Shown: positions 1 to 8,313 of the stretch, one piece after another
How the letters are laid out: every line of letters begins with the position of its first letter
Position numbering within the stretch: the stretch's first letter is position 1
Assembly: GCA_035536775.1 (NCBI GenBank)
Contig: DATLNM010000027.1
Coordinates: forward strand, 59,958 to 123,957
Source: DATLNM01 sp035536775
Lineage (GTDB): Bacteria > Actinomycetota > CADDZG01 > WHSQ01
Direction: 5' to 3'
DNA length: 64,000 nucleotides
Notes under the pieces: generated by a model
Database searches by the model: none
Seen by the model: only the letters and a program-made list of their open reading frames with translations
Told to the model about the DNA's origin: nothing
Translations under genes and position numbers: made by a program

Positions 1-489
1 GCGGCGGCGCTCACTCCCGCGCTGGACGAAACCGCGTCGGGGCCGGCGCTGCTCGATGGACTATCGGGATTGTCCCGATCCGGTGCGCTCCCGATGCCCG
101 ACCCGCGCTCTGCCGCAACGGCACAACTGGCTCCGGGATCGTCCCTCATCCGCTGGTTGGCAAGCGAGGATCTTTCATTCGGGACCAAGGCACTCGCACT
201 CTCGATCCCAGACGACGTCGTGGTTCCGGCGGATCACGCGCTGTTCCCAGGGGAGGTGAGCCGGACCGTCGCCCCCGCGTTCGGCTGGGCTCACGGCGCG
301 ATCGTCTCGCACCCTGAAGCGCGCGATCTCGCGCACGGGTTCCTGAGGGCCGCCGCCACTCCCTGCCCGGGGCTGTGGGACCGGTGGGGCCCTCGGGCGG
401 GGTGGCTCGTGTCGCACCTCACCGGGCGCGTGCCGGTGGTCTACCGCGCGCTCGAGGCCGGTCCGCTCGCGGCGATCTTCGGCTTCTGA
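1..489 (+). CDS. Alpha/beta hydrolase (lipase/esterase-like), C-terminal fragment
   Basis: The frame is open from the first base of the window, so only the C-terminal 162 residues are present. Two motifs fit the end of an alpha/beta hydrolase. DDVVVPADHA resembles the loop carrying the catalytic Asp, and about 20 residues later WAHGAIVSHPEA could carry the catalytic His. The nucleophile elbow would lie upstream of the window. The fold assignment rests on these motifs and their spacing, with no search behind it. The gene is followed by a strong hairpin, so it is probably the end of its transcription unit. An unrelated conserved protein is possible. Confidence 0.5.
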   Translation, partial: AAALTPALDETASGPALLDGLSGLSRSGALPMPDPRSAATAQLAPGSSLIRWLASEDLSFGTKALALSIPDDVVVPADHALFPGEVSRTVAPAFGWAHGAIVSHPEARDLAHGFLRAAATPCPGLWDRWGPRAGWLVSHLTGRVPVVYRALEAGPLAAIFGF

Positions 490-517
490 CCGGCGGTCGT
501 GACGAGCGGGAAGAGAA

Positions 518-562
518 AGAGCCCCCTCCGCCGGGGGGATGGCGGACCACAGAGGGGGCTCT
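518..562 (+). terminator. Hairpin terminator after the hydrolase gene
   Basis: AGAGCCCCCTC at 518-528 pairs perfectly with GAGGGGGCTCT at 552-562 (11 bp, loop of about 23 bases). No clean T-tract follows, as is common in high-GC actinobacteria. It sits 29 bases after the hydrolase stop codon. The rest of the 490-716 gap shows no gene. Confidence 0.6.
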
Positions 563-716
563 AGGGTTGCTCGTGCTGGTGCTTCTTTGTGGCTTACGGC
601 TATCTTCCCGCAGCGGTTGGGGCGCTTCAACCTTTGAGGCATCAGAGAATGCACCTAGGTTTTGTCTTTCGCGAACAAAGCGACCGGACGCGCCCAGCGC
701 CCCCTAAGATTCCGGC

Positions 717-1256
717 ATGGCTCTCAACAGGTTGCCTCTGGACTCGCCCGGCATGGAGGACGAGTTCCAAAGAGTGGAGGTGCGTCGAAGCGCCCGTCGG
801 CGCAAGACCATCTCGGCCGAGATCGTCGGAGATGCGCTGATCGTCTCGATCCCCGAGCGGCTGTCTCGTGCCGAGGAACACGAGTGGGTCACGGTCATGG
901 CTCGGAAGATGGCCGAACGCCGCCGGCGAGAGCGCTTGAATACCGATGGCGCCCTCGCTCGGCGCGCCGCCGAGCTCAGCAACCGATACCTCGATGGCGT
1001 ACGTCCGTCCGAGATCGAGTGGGTCAACAATCAACGCTCGCGCTGGGGATCATGCTCCCCGCATGACGGATCGATCCGGATCTCGCTCGCGTTGGCCGAC
1101 TATCCCTCGTGGGTGCGCGACTACGTCATCGTGCACGAGCTGGCGCATCTGATCGAGCCCGACCACTCGGCTCGATTCTGGGACCTCGTCAATCGCTACC
1201 CATACACCGAGCGTGCGCGCGGCTACCTCATGGCAAAGGGCGTCGAAGAGGGCTAG
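717..1256 (+). CDS. YgjP-like (DUF45) zinc metallopeptidase
   Basis: 179 residues. The C-terminal half carries the family signature: NNQRSRWGSCS at about 104-114, then HELAH at 140-144 (two zinc ligands and the catalytic Glu), then a third likely ligand His150 followed by FW. This order is diagnostic for the YgjP/WLM-type metallopeptidase domain (PF01863). Members are small soluble proteases; the physiological substrate is not known. ATG 717 has no clear ribosome-binding site, and ATG 753 is an alternative start. The stop codon overlaps the convergent gene's stop by four bases (1253-1256). Confidence 0.85.
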   Translation: MALNRLPLDSPGMEDEFQRVEVRRSARRRKTISAEIVGDALIVSIPERLSRAEEHEWVTVMARKMAERRRRERLNTDGALARRAAELSNRYLDGVRPSEIEWVNNQRSRWGSCSPHDGSIRISLALADYPSWVRDYVIVHELAHLIEPDHSARFWDLVNRYPYTERARGYLMAKGVEEG

Positions 1257-1657
1257 CCGTTCTCCTTCTTGGACCGCGCCGGGAGCCGTCGCCGGATGCG
1301 GTTCTCGTTGTAGCCACTGACCGGCCCGACGCGCCCCTGCTCGGGATAGGCACCGCGATCGAAGTCCGCGGCGGGGCGCTGGTATCCGTTGATGCGGACG
1401 CGCATCTCCTCGGGGTACTCGCCGACGTGGACGGGAACCGCGAGAGCACCGGCGATGCTCTGAGCCTCCTCGACCGAGTGATAGACCCACCGCTGCCACG
1501 CGCCACGTGCGTCCACGAGCACGAGCTGAGCATCGTGGAGTCCTATCCGCACGATCACGGCCTCGGAGCCCTCGCCGCGGTTCTTCACGAATTCCTCGGG
1601 CGTGCGTAGTACGCGTCCACCCTCAGGAACATCCTCGAACGGCCAGGCTCGTGACAT
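1253..1657 (-). CDS. Conserved hypothetical protein
   Basis: 134 residues, soluble, no membrane segment or signal peptide. I do not recognise a domain. The N-terminal two thirds look like a compact alpha/beta fold (VIVRIGLHDAQLVLVDARG strand pair), followed by a basic tail ending in RRRLPARSKKENG. Its codon use matches the neighbours, with G/C in third positions, which supports real coding. It lies just downstream of the SDR gene on the same strand (gap about 10 bases) and is probably co-transcribed with it. Confidence 0.6.
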   Translation of the reverse strand: MSRAWPFEDVPEGGRVLRTPEEFVKNRGEGSEAVIVRIGLHDAQLVLVDARGAWQRWVYHSVEEAQSIAGALAVPVHVGEYPEEMRVRINGYQRPAADFDRGAYPEQGRVGPVSGYNENRIRRRLPARSKKENG

Positions 1658-1666
1658 GCGGGAACC

Positions 1667-2446
1667 CTAAATGACGAGTCCGCCGTCGACGCAGAGGATC
1701 TGCCCCGTGACGTAGTTCGATTCGGCCGACGCGAGGTAAACGAACGCGGGCGCGATCTCTTCGGGCTCGCCGTATCTGCCGAGCGGGAAGCGGGCGAGGC
1801 GTTTCTTGGCCGCCTCGGGGTCCTGCATGAGAGGTTCGGTCATCGCGGTCAGTGCGGTGGGCGAGACCGCGTTGACGTTGATCGACAGCGGGCCGAGCTC
1901 CTTGGCCCACGTCTTGGTGAGACCAACGATGCCCATCTTCGCTGCGGAGTAGTTGGATTGACCCACGGACCCGATCAGCCCCGACGGCGAGGTCACGTTC
2001 ACGATCTTGCGATGCTTCTTGACGCCATCCGCGAGCTCTTGTTTAGCCAGCGGGCGCCAGTGCTGGACGACTGCACGCCCGCACGCCCAGGTCCCCTTGA
2101 GGTGAACCTGGATGACGAGGTCGAAATCTTCCTCGCTCATGGTGTGCAGCATCTTGTCGCGCAGGATGCCGGCGTTGTTCACGAGGACGTCGAGTTCGCC
2201 GAACGACTCGAGTGCCGTGTTGAGAAGCGACTCCGCAGCCGCCACTGAGCCGATCGGATCGGAGTTGACGACCCCTTCGGTCCCGGCCGCCTCGATCTCC
2301 GAAACGACGTCTTTGGCCGCGCCGGCATCAACATCGTTCACGACGATGCGCGCTCCTTCTGCCGCGAACGCAAGGGCTACAGCGCGTCCGATGCCCCGCC
2401 CGGCCCCCGTGATGGCACAAACCTTGCCTTCGAGTCGTGCTGTCAT
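1667..2446 (-). CDS. SDR-family oxidoreductase (3-oxoacyl-ACP reductase-like)
   Basis: 259 residues, the usual classical SDR length. The Rossmann glycine motif TGAGRGIG is at 13-20, NNAG at 90-93, the catalytic Ser at about 153 (VNVTSPSG) and the YSAAK active site with Tyr166 and Lys170. The chain ends with the typical YVTGQILCVDGG. It probably performs NAD(P)H-dependent carbonyl/hydroxyl interconversion on acyl or steroid-like substrates. FabG-like annotation is generic, and the window does not show the substrate. It is divergent from greA, with only 29 bases between start codons, so both promoters must lie in or overlap this short gap. Confidence 0.88.
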   Translation of the reverse strand: MTARLEGKVCAITGAGRGIGRAVALAFAAEGARIVVNDVDAGAAKDVVSEIEAAGTEGVVNSDPIGSVAAAESLLNTALESFGELDVLVNNAGILRDKMLHTMSEEDFDLVIQVHLKGTWACGRAVVQHWRPLAKQELADGVKKHRKIVNVTSPSGLIGSVGQSNYSAAKMGIVGLTKTWAKELGPLSINVNAVSPTALTAMTEPLMQDPEAAKKRLARFPLGRYGEPEEIAPAFVYLASAESNYVTGQILCVDGGLVI

Positions 2447-2475
2447 CCAGGCATCTTAGGGAATAGATTCCCTGT

Positions 2476-2952
2476 ATGGATGAAGACAAGGTTGTTCCAC
2501 TGACGCAGCAGGCTTACGACAGGCTGAAGCAGGAGCTCGACTACCTCGAGGGCGAAGGTCGCACGAAGATCATCAGCGAGATCGCGACCGCTCGCGCCCA
2601 TGGTGACCTCAGCGAGAACGCCGAATATCACGCCGCTAAGGATCAACAGGGTCTGCAAGAGGCGCGGGTTCGCCAGGTGCGCGAGATGCTCGAGCACGCG
2701 CAGATCATCGAGACGCACGACGACGGCGTGGTGCAAGCGGGAATGATCGTCACGATCCGAACCGACGGTGACGAGGCCGAGACGTACCTACTCGGCTTGC
2801 GTGAGGAGAAGGGCGGCGACTACGACGTGCTGACCCCCGACTCCCCGATGGGCAAGGTCCTGGTCGGCCACGCCGCGGGCGAAACGGTCGTCGCCAATGT
2901 TCCCTCCGGCGAGATAAAGATCGAGATCATCGAGGTTCGTCCGCCGGACTAG
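2476..2952 (+). CDS. greA: Transcription elongation factor GreA
   Basis: 158 residues, the normal length. An N-terminal coiled coil with the conserved tip GDLSENAEY at 43-51 carries the acidic residues that enter the RNA polymerase secondary channel and stimulate cleavage of backtracked RNA. The C-terminal half is the FKBP-like domain (SPMGKVLVGHAAGE). The start ATG 2476 fits the family. The stop overlaps the convergent amidohydrolase stop by four bases (2949-2952). Confidence 0.95.
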   Translation: MDEDKVVPLTQQAYDRLKQELDYLEGEGRTKIISEIATARAHGDLSENAEYHAAKDQQGLQEARVRQVREMLEHAQIIETHDDGVVQAGMIVTIRTDGDEAETYLLGLREEKGGDYDVLTPDSPMGKVLVGHAAGETVVANVPSGEIKIEIIEVRPPD

Positions 2953-4025
2953 CGGCGCGCGACACCTTCGCGCATCACCAAGCGTGGCCGACACAGCAAG
3001 GCGGGGTTGTCGAGCGCGTCGCGGGAGACCGCGACGAGGTCTGCATCCATCCCGGCTGCGAGCCACCCCTTCTTGACGATGGGAAGCCATGAGCTAGGCG
3101 TGACCGTGGCGGCTCTGATGATGTCGAGAGTGCCCATCCCCGCGGCCTGGAGCGCGGCGACCTCGAGAGGATCGATGCCCGGCATGGGCCCCTCGTTTCC
3201 GAGATCGGTGCCGTAGAGGACGACACCACCAGCGCCGCGGAAGCGGTGGAGGTTGTCGATCCCGATGTCGAGCGCCGGACCAGTGAACACAGAGAGGGTG
3301 GGGACTACCGCGACATCTCGCGAGACCATCTCTTCGATCGTCTCGTCTGGGATGCGATCCGGGCTCAACAACATGTGCGCGAGCGCGTCCACACCGGCGG
3401 CGATCGCCTTGTCGAGCTCGGCGAGCGACGAGATGTGGGCCATCACCTTGACCCCTCGGTCGTGGGACGCGCTGGCTATCTCCCGCACAACATCGAGCTC
3501 GAGCGTCGGACCCGCGGTGGGGTCTAGCGCGATCTTGACTACGGTGGCTCCCCCTTCGACGAGCTCATTGACCGACGCGCGCGCCTCATGCGCCGACGCG
3601 ACCTCGCGGCCCGTGTCCGGTGGCGCCCACCGCGCGCGCGTCGGGTAGCCGCGCTGCGCCGTAAGGATCGGCCCCGCGGCCAGCACTAAGGGGCCCTCGA
3701 ACCCCGGGGTTCGGGACTGCTCTAAGACGGGCGCGAGGAGATCCGGAGGCCACCCGAGGTCGAGCACCGTCGTGACCCCTCCGGCGAGGACGTCGGATGG
3801 GGTCGCGAGGCCGATGTGGACGTGCATGTCGACGAAACCGGGGACAACAACCGAGTCGGGGGCAGCCATCTCTTCAGCCCCAGAAGGCGGCTCCTCGGTT
3901 CCGGCGCGTCCGACGGTCTCGATAACGCCGTCGCGCACCACGATGACGGCGTCATCGATCAGACGGAGCTCGGGGCCCTCGAGGACGGACGCGCCGGTGA
4001 TGATGACGGCACGAGAAGAAGTCAC
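2949..4025 (-). CDS. Amidohydrolase-superfamily protein (imidazolonepropionase/prolidase-like)
   Basis: 358 residues. The family layout is visible: an N-terminal beta segment, then VPGFVDMHVH with metal ligands His68 and His70, a possible ligand Lys in TVVKIALDP, His in VMAHISS, His in ALAHM, and Asp in YGTDLGNEG. A C-terminal beta segment (AGMDADLVAVSRDAL) completes the fold. These proteins hydrolyse C-N bonds of cyclic amides or dipeptides with one or two bound metals. The substrate cannot be predicted from the sequence. No signal peptide is present, so it is cytoplasmic. Confidence 0.85.
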   Translation of the reverse strand: MTSSRAVIITGASVLEGPELRLIDDAVIVVRDGVIETVGRAGTEEPPSGAEEMAAPDSVVVPGFVDMHVHIGLATPSDVLAGGVTTVLDLGWPPDLLAPVLEQSRTPGFEGPLVLAAGPILTAQRGYPTRARWAPPDTGREVASAHEARASVNELVEGGATVVKIALDPTAGPTLELDVVREIASASHDRGVKVMAHISSLAELDKAIAAGVDALAHMLLSPDRIPDETIEEMVSRDVAVVPTLSVFTGPALDIGIDNLHRFRGAGGVVLYGTDLGNEGPMPGIDPLEVAALQAAGMGTLDIIRAATVTPSSWLPIVKKGWLAAGMDADLVAVSRDALDNPALLCRPRLVMREGVARR

Positions 4026-4076
4026 GAAGCGAGGCTCGCGGGTCGACGCTGCATCCGCAAGGGAGCCAAGTAGGAT

Positions 4077-4424
4077 GTGGGCGTGGAACCAGGCGAAGTC
4101 ATATGGGAAGGCAAGATCGGCCCGACGCTACTCCGAGTGGGCGTGCCTCACGCGGAGAGCATCATCGCGGAGTGGGAGACCCCGCGCGGCCCACGCCACA
4201 AGGTCACGGACTCCATGGAGGAGTTCGAACGCGCCGTCCTGTTCCAGCTGCTCTTGGGTGCTGGCGAGACTGACGAGTCGGTGACCCAGGAGGTCAAGGC
4301 GGCGGTCGCCAAAGCTCAAGCCGAGCGCCCCCGTCGAACCCCTGAAGCTGAGGGCACGCGCCGTCGCAAGAACCCCAAGGTCCGCCAGCACCGTCGCTCG
4401 CGCAGGCCGCCTCGCCGCCGATAG
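4077..4424 (+). CDS. Hypothetical protein with basic C-terminal tail
   Basis: 115 residues from GTG 4077 (GTG 4083 is an alternative). The first 75 residues look folded (EGKIGPTLLRVGVPHAESIIAEW), followed by an Ala/Lys helix and a strongly basic, disordered tail rich in Arg. The tail could bind nucleic acid, but no family is recognised. It is followed 15 bases later by the GMC oxidoreductase gene, with a good ribosome-binding site (AGGAGG) in the gap, so the two are probably co-transcribed. Confidence 0.5.
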   Translation: MGVEPGEVIWEGKIGPTLLRVGVPHAESIIAEWETPRGPRHKVTDSMEEFERAVLFQLLLGAGETDESVTQEVKAAVAKAQAERPRRTPEAEGTRRRKNPKVRQHRRSRRPPRRR

Positions 4425-4439
4425 GCAAGGAGGCAAAGA

Positions 4440-6353
4440 GTGGTCCGCCGTGAGCCCTCGCCTCTAGCCGTCCTTGCGGCCATCGCACGCGGCGTCCTCG
4501 GAGCCGGATACCGCTCGGAGGTGCCGTTGCGGATGCTCAAGACCCTCGAGCGCCTACCTTCGGAGCGCGATCGCAAACAACTGACGATGGTCCTCCGCGC
4601 GCTCGACACGAACTCCGGTGCGCTGGCCTTGACGGGGCGCCGTGTTCCCGTGTCGTGGCTATCTCCGGCCGCTGCGGAGGCATTGATGATCAAGTGGAAG
4701 TCAGGACGGCTGAACGTCCATCGTCAGCTCGCCGGACAGATCATCGCTCTGTCGCTGTCCTCGCTCTACGGGCACCCCGGCCCCGAGTGGGACCGGATCG
4801 GCTATCAGGGGCCGATGGGCACTGCTCCCAAGACAGCGCCGAGGCTGACGCCCATCGACGTGGAGCCGAGCGAGACACTTCGTTGCGACGTGGTGGTGAT
4901 CGGTTCGGGCGCGGGTGGTGGATGTGTCGCCGCGGGACTTGCCGCGGCCGGGTACGACGTCGTCGTCCTCGAGAAGGGCCGCTACCACAGCGAGTCCGAT
5001 TTCCATCACTACGAGGGCGATGCGATGCGCGATATGTACCTCTATGGAGCGACTATCGCGACGGACGACCTGGGCTGCCGGATCATCTCAGGAGCAACGT
5101 TGGGTGGGGGAACGGTCGTCAACTACGCCACCGCCTTCAGGGCACCCGACTACGTGCTCAAGGAGTGGTCGGCGATCTCGGGCATCGACGCGTTCGTCTC
5201 AGGTGAGATCGACGAATCGTTCGATGAGGTTTCCGAACGCCTCAACGTCAACACCGACTCCAGCGCGGCTGGGCGCCGCGATGCCGTGATGGAAGAAGGT
5301 TTGAAGAAGCTTGGGTGGCACGTCGACCAGCTACCACGAGCGGTCAAAGGGTGTACTCAGGATGAGCAGTGCGGCTACTGCGGTTTCGGCTGCCGCATCG
5401 GCGCTAAGCAGTCGACGATGCGCACCTATCTCGAGGACGCGACGAGTGACGGGGCGCGCATCGTCGTCGGTGCGGAGGTCCGCCGGGTGGTAGTTCGCGA
5501 TGGCAAAGCGACGGGTGTGGAGGCCATCGTCGGCGGCGCTCCCTTGAACGTCAACGCAAAGGTGGTCGTTTCCGCCGGAGGCTCGATCGAGACACCCGCC
5601 CTCCTATTGCGATCGGGGCTGAGGGGGCAGGTCGGCCACAACCTCAGGCTCCACCCGGGTACCCCCGCCTTCGCGATCTTCGAGGACGAGGTTCGTATCT
5701 GGGAGGGCACTCTTCAGTCCCGGTACTCAAAGGAGTTTGCTCACCTCGACGATGGCTACGGCCCCATCTTTGAGACCGTTCCAGGCCATCCGGGTGGAGG
5801 TTCCGCCGCCCTGCCCTGGTTGGGCGCGCGGGCTCATCGTGAGTTCATGGAGAAGTACCCCTATGTGTCGTTCTGCGCGGTCCTCCCCCGGGACAAGACC
5901 GCCGGCAGGGTGACGATCGCCAAGGACGGCTCCCCGCGGGTTCGCTACAAGTTGCAGGCGGATGACGAGCGCCGGATCGCGGACGGGGTGATCGCCGCCG
6001 GCAAAGTGATGGAGGCTGCCGGTGCCAAGGAGGTCTTTTCCGGCCACGCGAACTCGATCTCGTACTCGCCCTCGCGAAGTGGCGCGCACGATGATTGGGC
6101 TTCGCGGACGCGGGCGGCCGGCTACCGCAACGGGAAGATCACGTTCTTCTCGTACCACCAGATGGGGTCATGCCGGATGGGGACGAACCCCGGCTCGTCC
6201 GCCGTTGGCCCCGATAACGAAAGCCACGAGGTCAAGGGCCTCTATGTTGTAGACGGCTCGACGTTCCCTACGGCCTCGGGCGTGAACCCGATGCTGTCGA
6301 TCTACGCGATCGCCAACCGCGCCTCTAAGAAGATCGCCGCGCGGCTTGCGTGA
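4440..6353 (+). CDS. GMC-family FAD-dependent oxidoreductase (long-chain alcohol oxidase-like)
   Basis: 637 residues from GTG 4440, preceded by AGGAGG. An N-terminal helical extension of about 140 residues precedes the FAD-binding motif GSGAGGG at 155-161 and the ADP-binding VVVLEKGRYH. A Cys-rich stretch CTQDEQCGYCGFGCRIGAK follows. The C-terminal GMC domain has HQMGSCRMG with the likely catalytic His573, and ends GVNPMLSIYAIANRASKKIA. The N-terminal helical region and Cys-rich insert are typical of the long-chain fatty alcohol oxidase/cholesterol-oxidase-like branch. The expected reaction is FAD-linked oxidation of a hydrophobic alcohol; substrate unproven. Confidence 0.88.
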   Translation: MVRREPSPLAVLAAIARGVLGAGYRSEVPLRMLKTLERLPSERDRKQLTMVLRALDTNSGALALTGRRVPVSWLSPAAAEALMIKWKSGRLNVHRQLAGQIIALSLSSLYGHPGPEWDRIGYQGPMGTAPKTAPRLTPIDVEPSETLRCDVVVIGSGAGGGCVAAGLAAAGYDVVVLEKGRYHSESDFHHYEGDAMRDMYLYGATIATDDLGCRIISGATLGGGTVVNYATAFRAPDYVLKEWSAISGIDAFVSGEIDESFDEVSERLNVNTDSSAAGRRDAVMEEGLKKLGWHVDQLPRAVKGCTQDEQCGYCGFGCRIGAKQSTMRTYLEDATSDGARIVVGAEVRRVVVRDGKATGVEAIVGGAPLNVNAKVVVSAGGSIETPALLLRSGLRGQVGHNLRLHPGTPAFAIFEDEVRIWEGTLQSRYSKEFAHLDDGYGPIFETVPGHPGGGSAALPWLGARAHREFMEKYPYVSFCAVLPRDKTAGRVTIAKDGSPRVRYKLQADDERRIADGVIAAGKVMEAAGAKEVFSGHANSISYSPSRSGAHDDWASRTRAAGYRNGKITFFSYHQMGSCRMGTNPGSSAVGPDNESHEVKGLYVVDGSTFPTASGVNPMLSIYAIANRASKKIAARLA

Positions 6354-6357
6354 CGAG

Positions 6358-6477
6358 CTAGGTGTTCGCGTCTCCGTCGTAGTCCCGGTTCGGATGATCC
6401 AGCTGGATGTGCTGTTTGAGCTCGGAGTCCGAGATGAAGCGAAGCTCGCAATGGGGACACTGAAGAACGTCATCCAT
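6358..6477 (-). CDS. C2H2 zinc-finger microprotein (39 aa)
   Basis: A 39-residue frame that begins ATG at 6477 and ends at 6358. It is preceded, on its own strand, by AAGGGTGG about seven bases upstream of the start. The protein contains CPHCELRF followed by ELKQHIQLDH: Cys7-x2-Cys10-x12-His23-x4-His28, the classic C2H2 finger spacing with the hydrophobic Phe14 and Leu20 in the expected places. The tail is acidic. It is convergent with the GMC gene (4-base gap) and divergent from the SGNH hydrolase gene. Single C2H2 fingers are uncommon in bacteria; DNA, RNA or protein binding are all possible. Confidence 0.68.
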   Translation of the reverse strand: MDDVLQCPHCELRFISDSELKQHIQLDHPNRDYDGDANT

Positions 6478-6509
6478 TTCCGATCCACCCTTTCGTCGGC
6501 GGCACCGCG

Positions 6510-7268
6510 ATGAAGCGTGCACTGGCACTCATCGGCCTGCTGCTCACAAGCATAGGGGTCACGCTCGCGTTGCAGGTGGCGATAACGCTTCGGCGGGATT
6601 ACCTCCCAACCGTGCCGGCGTTAGACATCCGCGGGAGGTTCGGTGATGCCGGTGAGCCGCTGCGGTTCGTCGTGATGGGGGACTCGACCGCAGCAGGTGT
6701 GGGCGCGGGCGCGATCGAACGCTCCTATCCCGTGTTGCTCGCGGAGCGTCTGGCGGGCCGGGGTCAGATGGTTGAGCTCACCTCTCTTGGCTATTCGGGT
6801 GATCGAGTTGCCGATGTCCGCCGGGATCAACTTCCTGAGGCATTGAATATGCGCCCTGATCTCGTGTTCATTGGCATCGGCGCCAACGACGCGACCCATC
6901 TGACGCCCTTGAGCTCGGTCAGAGATGACATGGAGGTGGTCCTCTCTTCGCTCGATGAGGCGGGGGTAGCCGTCGTGGTCGCGGGCGCTCCCGACATGCG
7001 CGCTGCGGCCTTCCCCGAGCCGCTTCGCTCCATCGTCGGGTGGCGAGGAGATCGCGTGACGATCGCGATCGAGGAGGTTGCCGCCCGTTTTCCAGTCGAG
7101 GTCGTGCCTCTAGCGGTTCGGACTAGGGGGTTCTTCGCCCAAGACCCCGAGGAGCATTACGCCGATGATCTCTTCCACCCTGGTCCGCAGGGCTACGAGC
7201 GGTGGGCGGATGCGATCTTTCCCTACCTGACGTCGGCGCTCGCCGGCCGGGCCGAGGAGGCGTCGTAG
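6510..7268 (+). CDS. SGNH/GDSL hydrolase with N-terminal membrane anchor
   Basis: 252 residues. An N-terminal hydrophobic segment (about 5-28) may be a signal anchor. Block I MGDSTAAG carries the nucleophile Ser59, the block III-like GIGANDATH holds the oxyanion Asn, and the C-terminal DDLFHPGPQGY gives the catalytic Asp220 and His223. Such enzymes hydrolyse ester or acyl bonds of lipids or cell-surface glycans. The location after the anchor suggests the outer face of the membrane. It is followed after two bases by a hypothetical gene, so the two are likely one unit. Confidence 0.88.
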   Translation: MKRALALIGLLLTSIGVTLALQVAITLRRDYLPTVPALDIRGRFGDAGEPLRFVVMGDSTAAGVGAGAIERSYPVLLAERLAGRGQMVELTSLGYSGDRVADVRRDQLPEALNMRPDLVFIGIGANDATHLTPLSSVRDDMEVVLSSLDEAGVAVVVAGAPDMRAAAFPEPLRSIVGWRGDRVTIAIEEVAARFPVEVVPLAVRTRGFFAQDPEEHYADDLFHPGPQGYERWADAIFPYLTSALAGRAEEAS

Positions 7269-7270
7269 CG

Positions 7271-8266
7271 ATGCTCGAGCCGTCTGTCATCGCACTTATC
7301 GATGGGGATGACATCAATGGCCTCCTGCGCGTGGTTGACGGCTTGTGTGAGGGGCGACGATGGGATGACCTGCTTGACCTCGCGGATCGATGCGAGGACG
7401 CCACCGAACGCGGCAAGCAGTTGTGGCCGATCGCGGCTCACATCGACTACCGCATCGCGCTCGAGGCCTCGCCCGAGTTCGCCGGTGGTGTGCTTATCCC
7501 GGAATCCGGACGGTTCTCCCTTGGTCCGCTCACCGAGGTGGCGGCTTCGACCCACACATGGGACGAGCTCGCGCCTTACATCGACACCCCGCAGGTGGCT
7601 GCATATGTCGCGCAGGAGCGCGTCCTGCGCGGCGAGGACCTCACGGGAGATGACGCCGCGCATCCGGAGCTCCTAGGGCTGCCGCTGCATCTCGAGGAGT
7701 GGGAACCGGTTTATCCCCTCGCGACCTACACCGCAAGCGAGGTCGAGGTCGCCGAACCATGGGCCGCTCAGGCCCCGGTTACAGAGACCAGCCCCGCCCG
7801 TGCCGACGAGGTTAGTGAAGGCGAGATCACCGACGCGCTCTTGGATCTTGTGCAGCCGTGGGTCGCCGAATCCAACGGCGCAGCGCGCTCCGTTGTGGTG
7901 GACGGGACCGCGTCGGGGGCGGCGGGACTGCTGTCGGTTGGCGGGTTGCGGATGGGTCAGATAGAGCCTGCTGATGTCCTGCAACTACTCGCGTGGGCAG
8001 CCGCGAGCGGAGGCGCTTACGGGCGGAGGAGAGGGGCGGCGTTCGGGCGATCGACCGCGTGGTACACCGCGGCGCTCCTCAGCAGTCTCGATCCACCCGC
8101 GCATCCCGACGAGCTCATCGGCGCGATGAGCGAGATGCGTTGGTTCCGGTGGGACGAGGGCGCTCCCGAGAAGGGATGGGTCTTGAGGATCGCGGTGGAA
8201 GATCCGGACGAGGGATGGGCCGCGGCGATCGCAGCGACCGATCTGATCGAGGAGGACGAGGACTAA
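7271..8266 (+). CDS. Actinobacterial hypothetical protein (possibly DUF6183-like)
   Basis: 331 residues from ATG 7271, chosen because GAGGAGG lies about ten bases upstream; the frame itself is open further upstream into the previous gene. No signal peptide or membrane span. The N-terminal part is helical (residues 1-60), the middle holds an acidic linker, and the C-terminal part has SGGAYGRRRGAAFGRSTAWY followed by a Trp-rich acidic end. From memory this last block resembles DUF6183 proteins; that is a recollection and not a search result. Function unknown. Confidence 0.65.
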   Translation: MLEPSVIALIDGDDINGLLRVVDGLCEGRRWDDLLDLADRCEDATERGKQLWPIAAHIDYRIALEASPEFAGGVLIPESGRFSLGPLTEVAASTHTWDELAPYIDTPQVAAYVAQERVLRGEDLTGDDAAHPELLGLPLHLEEWEPVYPLATYTASEVEVAEPWAAQAPVTETSPARADEVSEGEITDALLDLVQPWVAESNGAARSVVVDGTASGAAGLLSVGGLRMGQIEPADVLQLLAWAAASGGAYGRRRGAAFGRSTAWYTAALLSSLDPPAHPDELIGAMSEMRWFRWDEGAPEKGWVLRIAVEDPDEGWAAAIAATDLIEEDED

Positions 8267-8313
8267 CTGCTCGGGGGGGCCGTCAGTCTGGCCGCGGCAA
8301 CGATAAGTGATCC

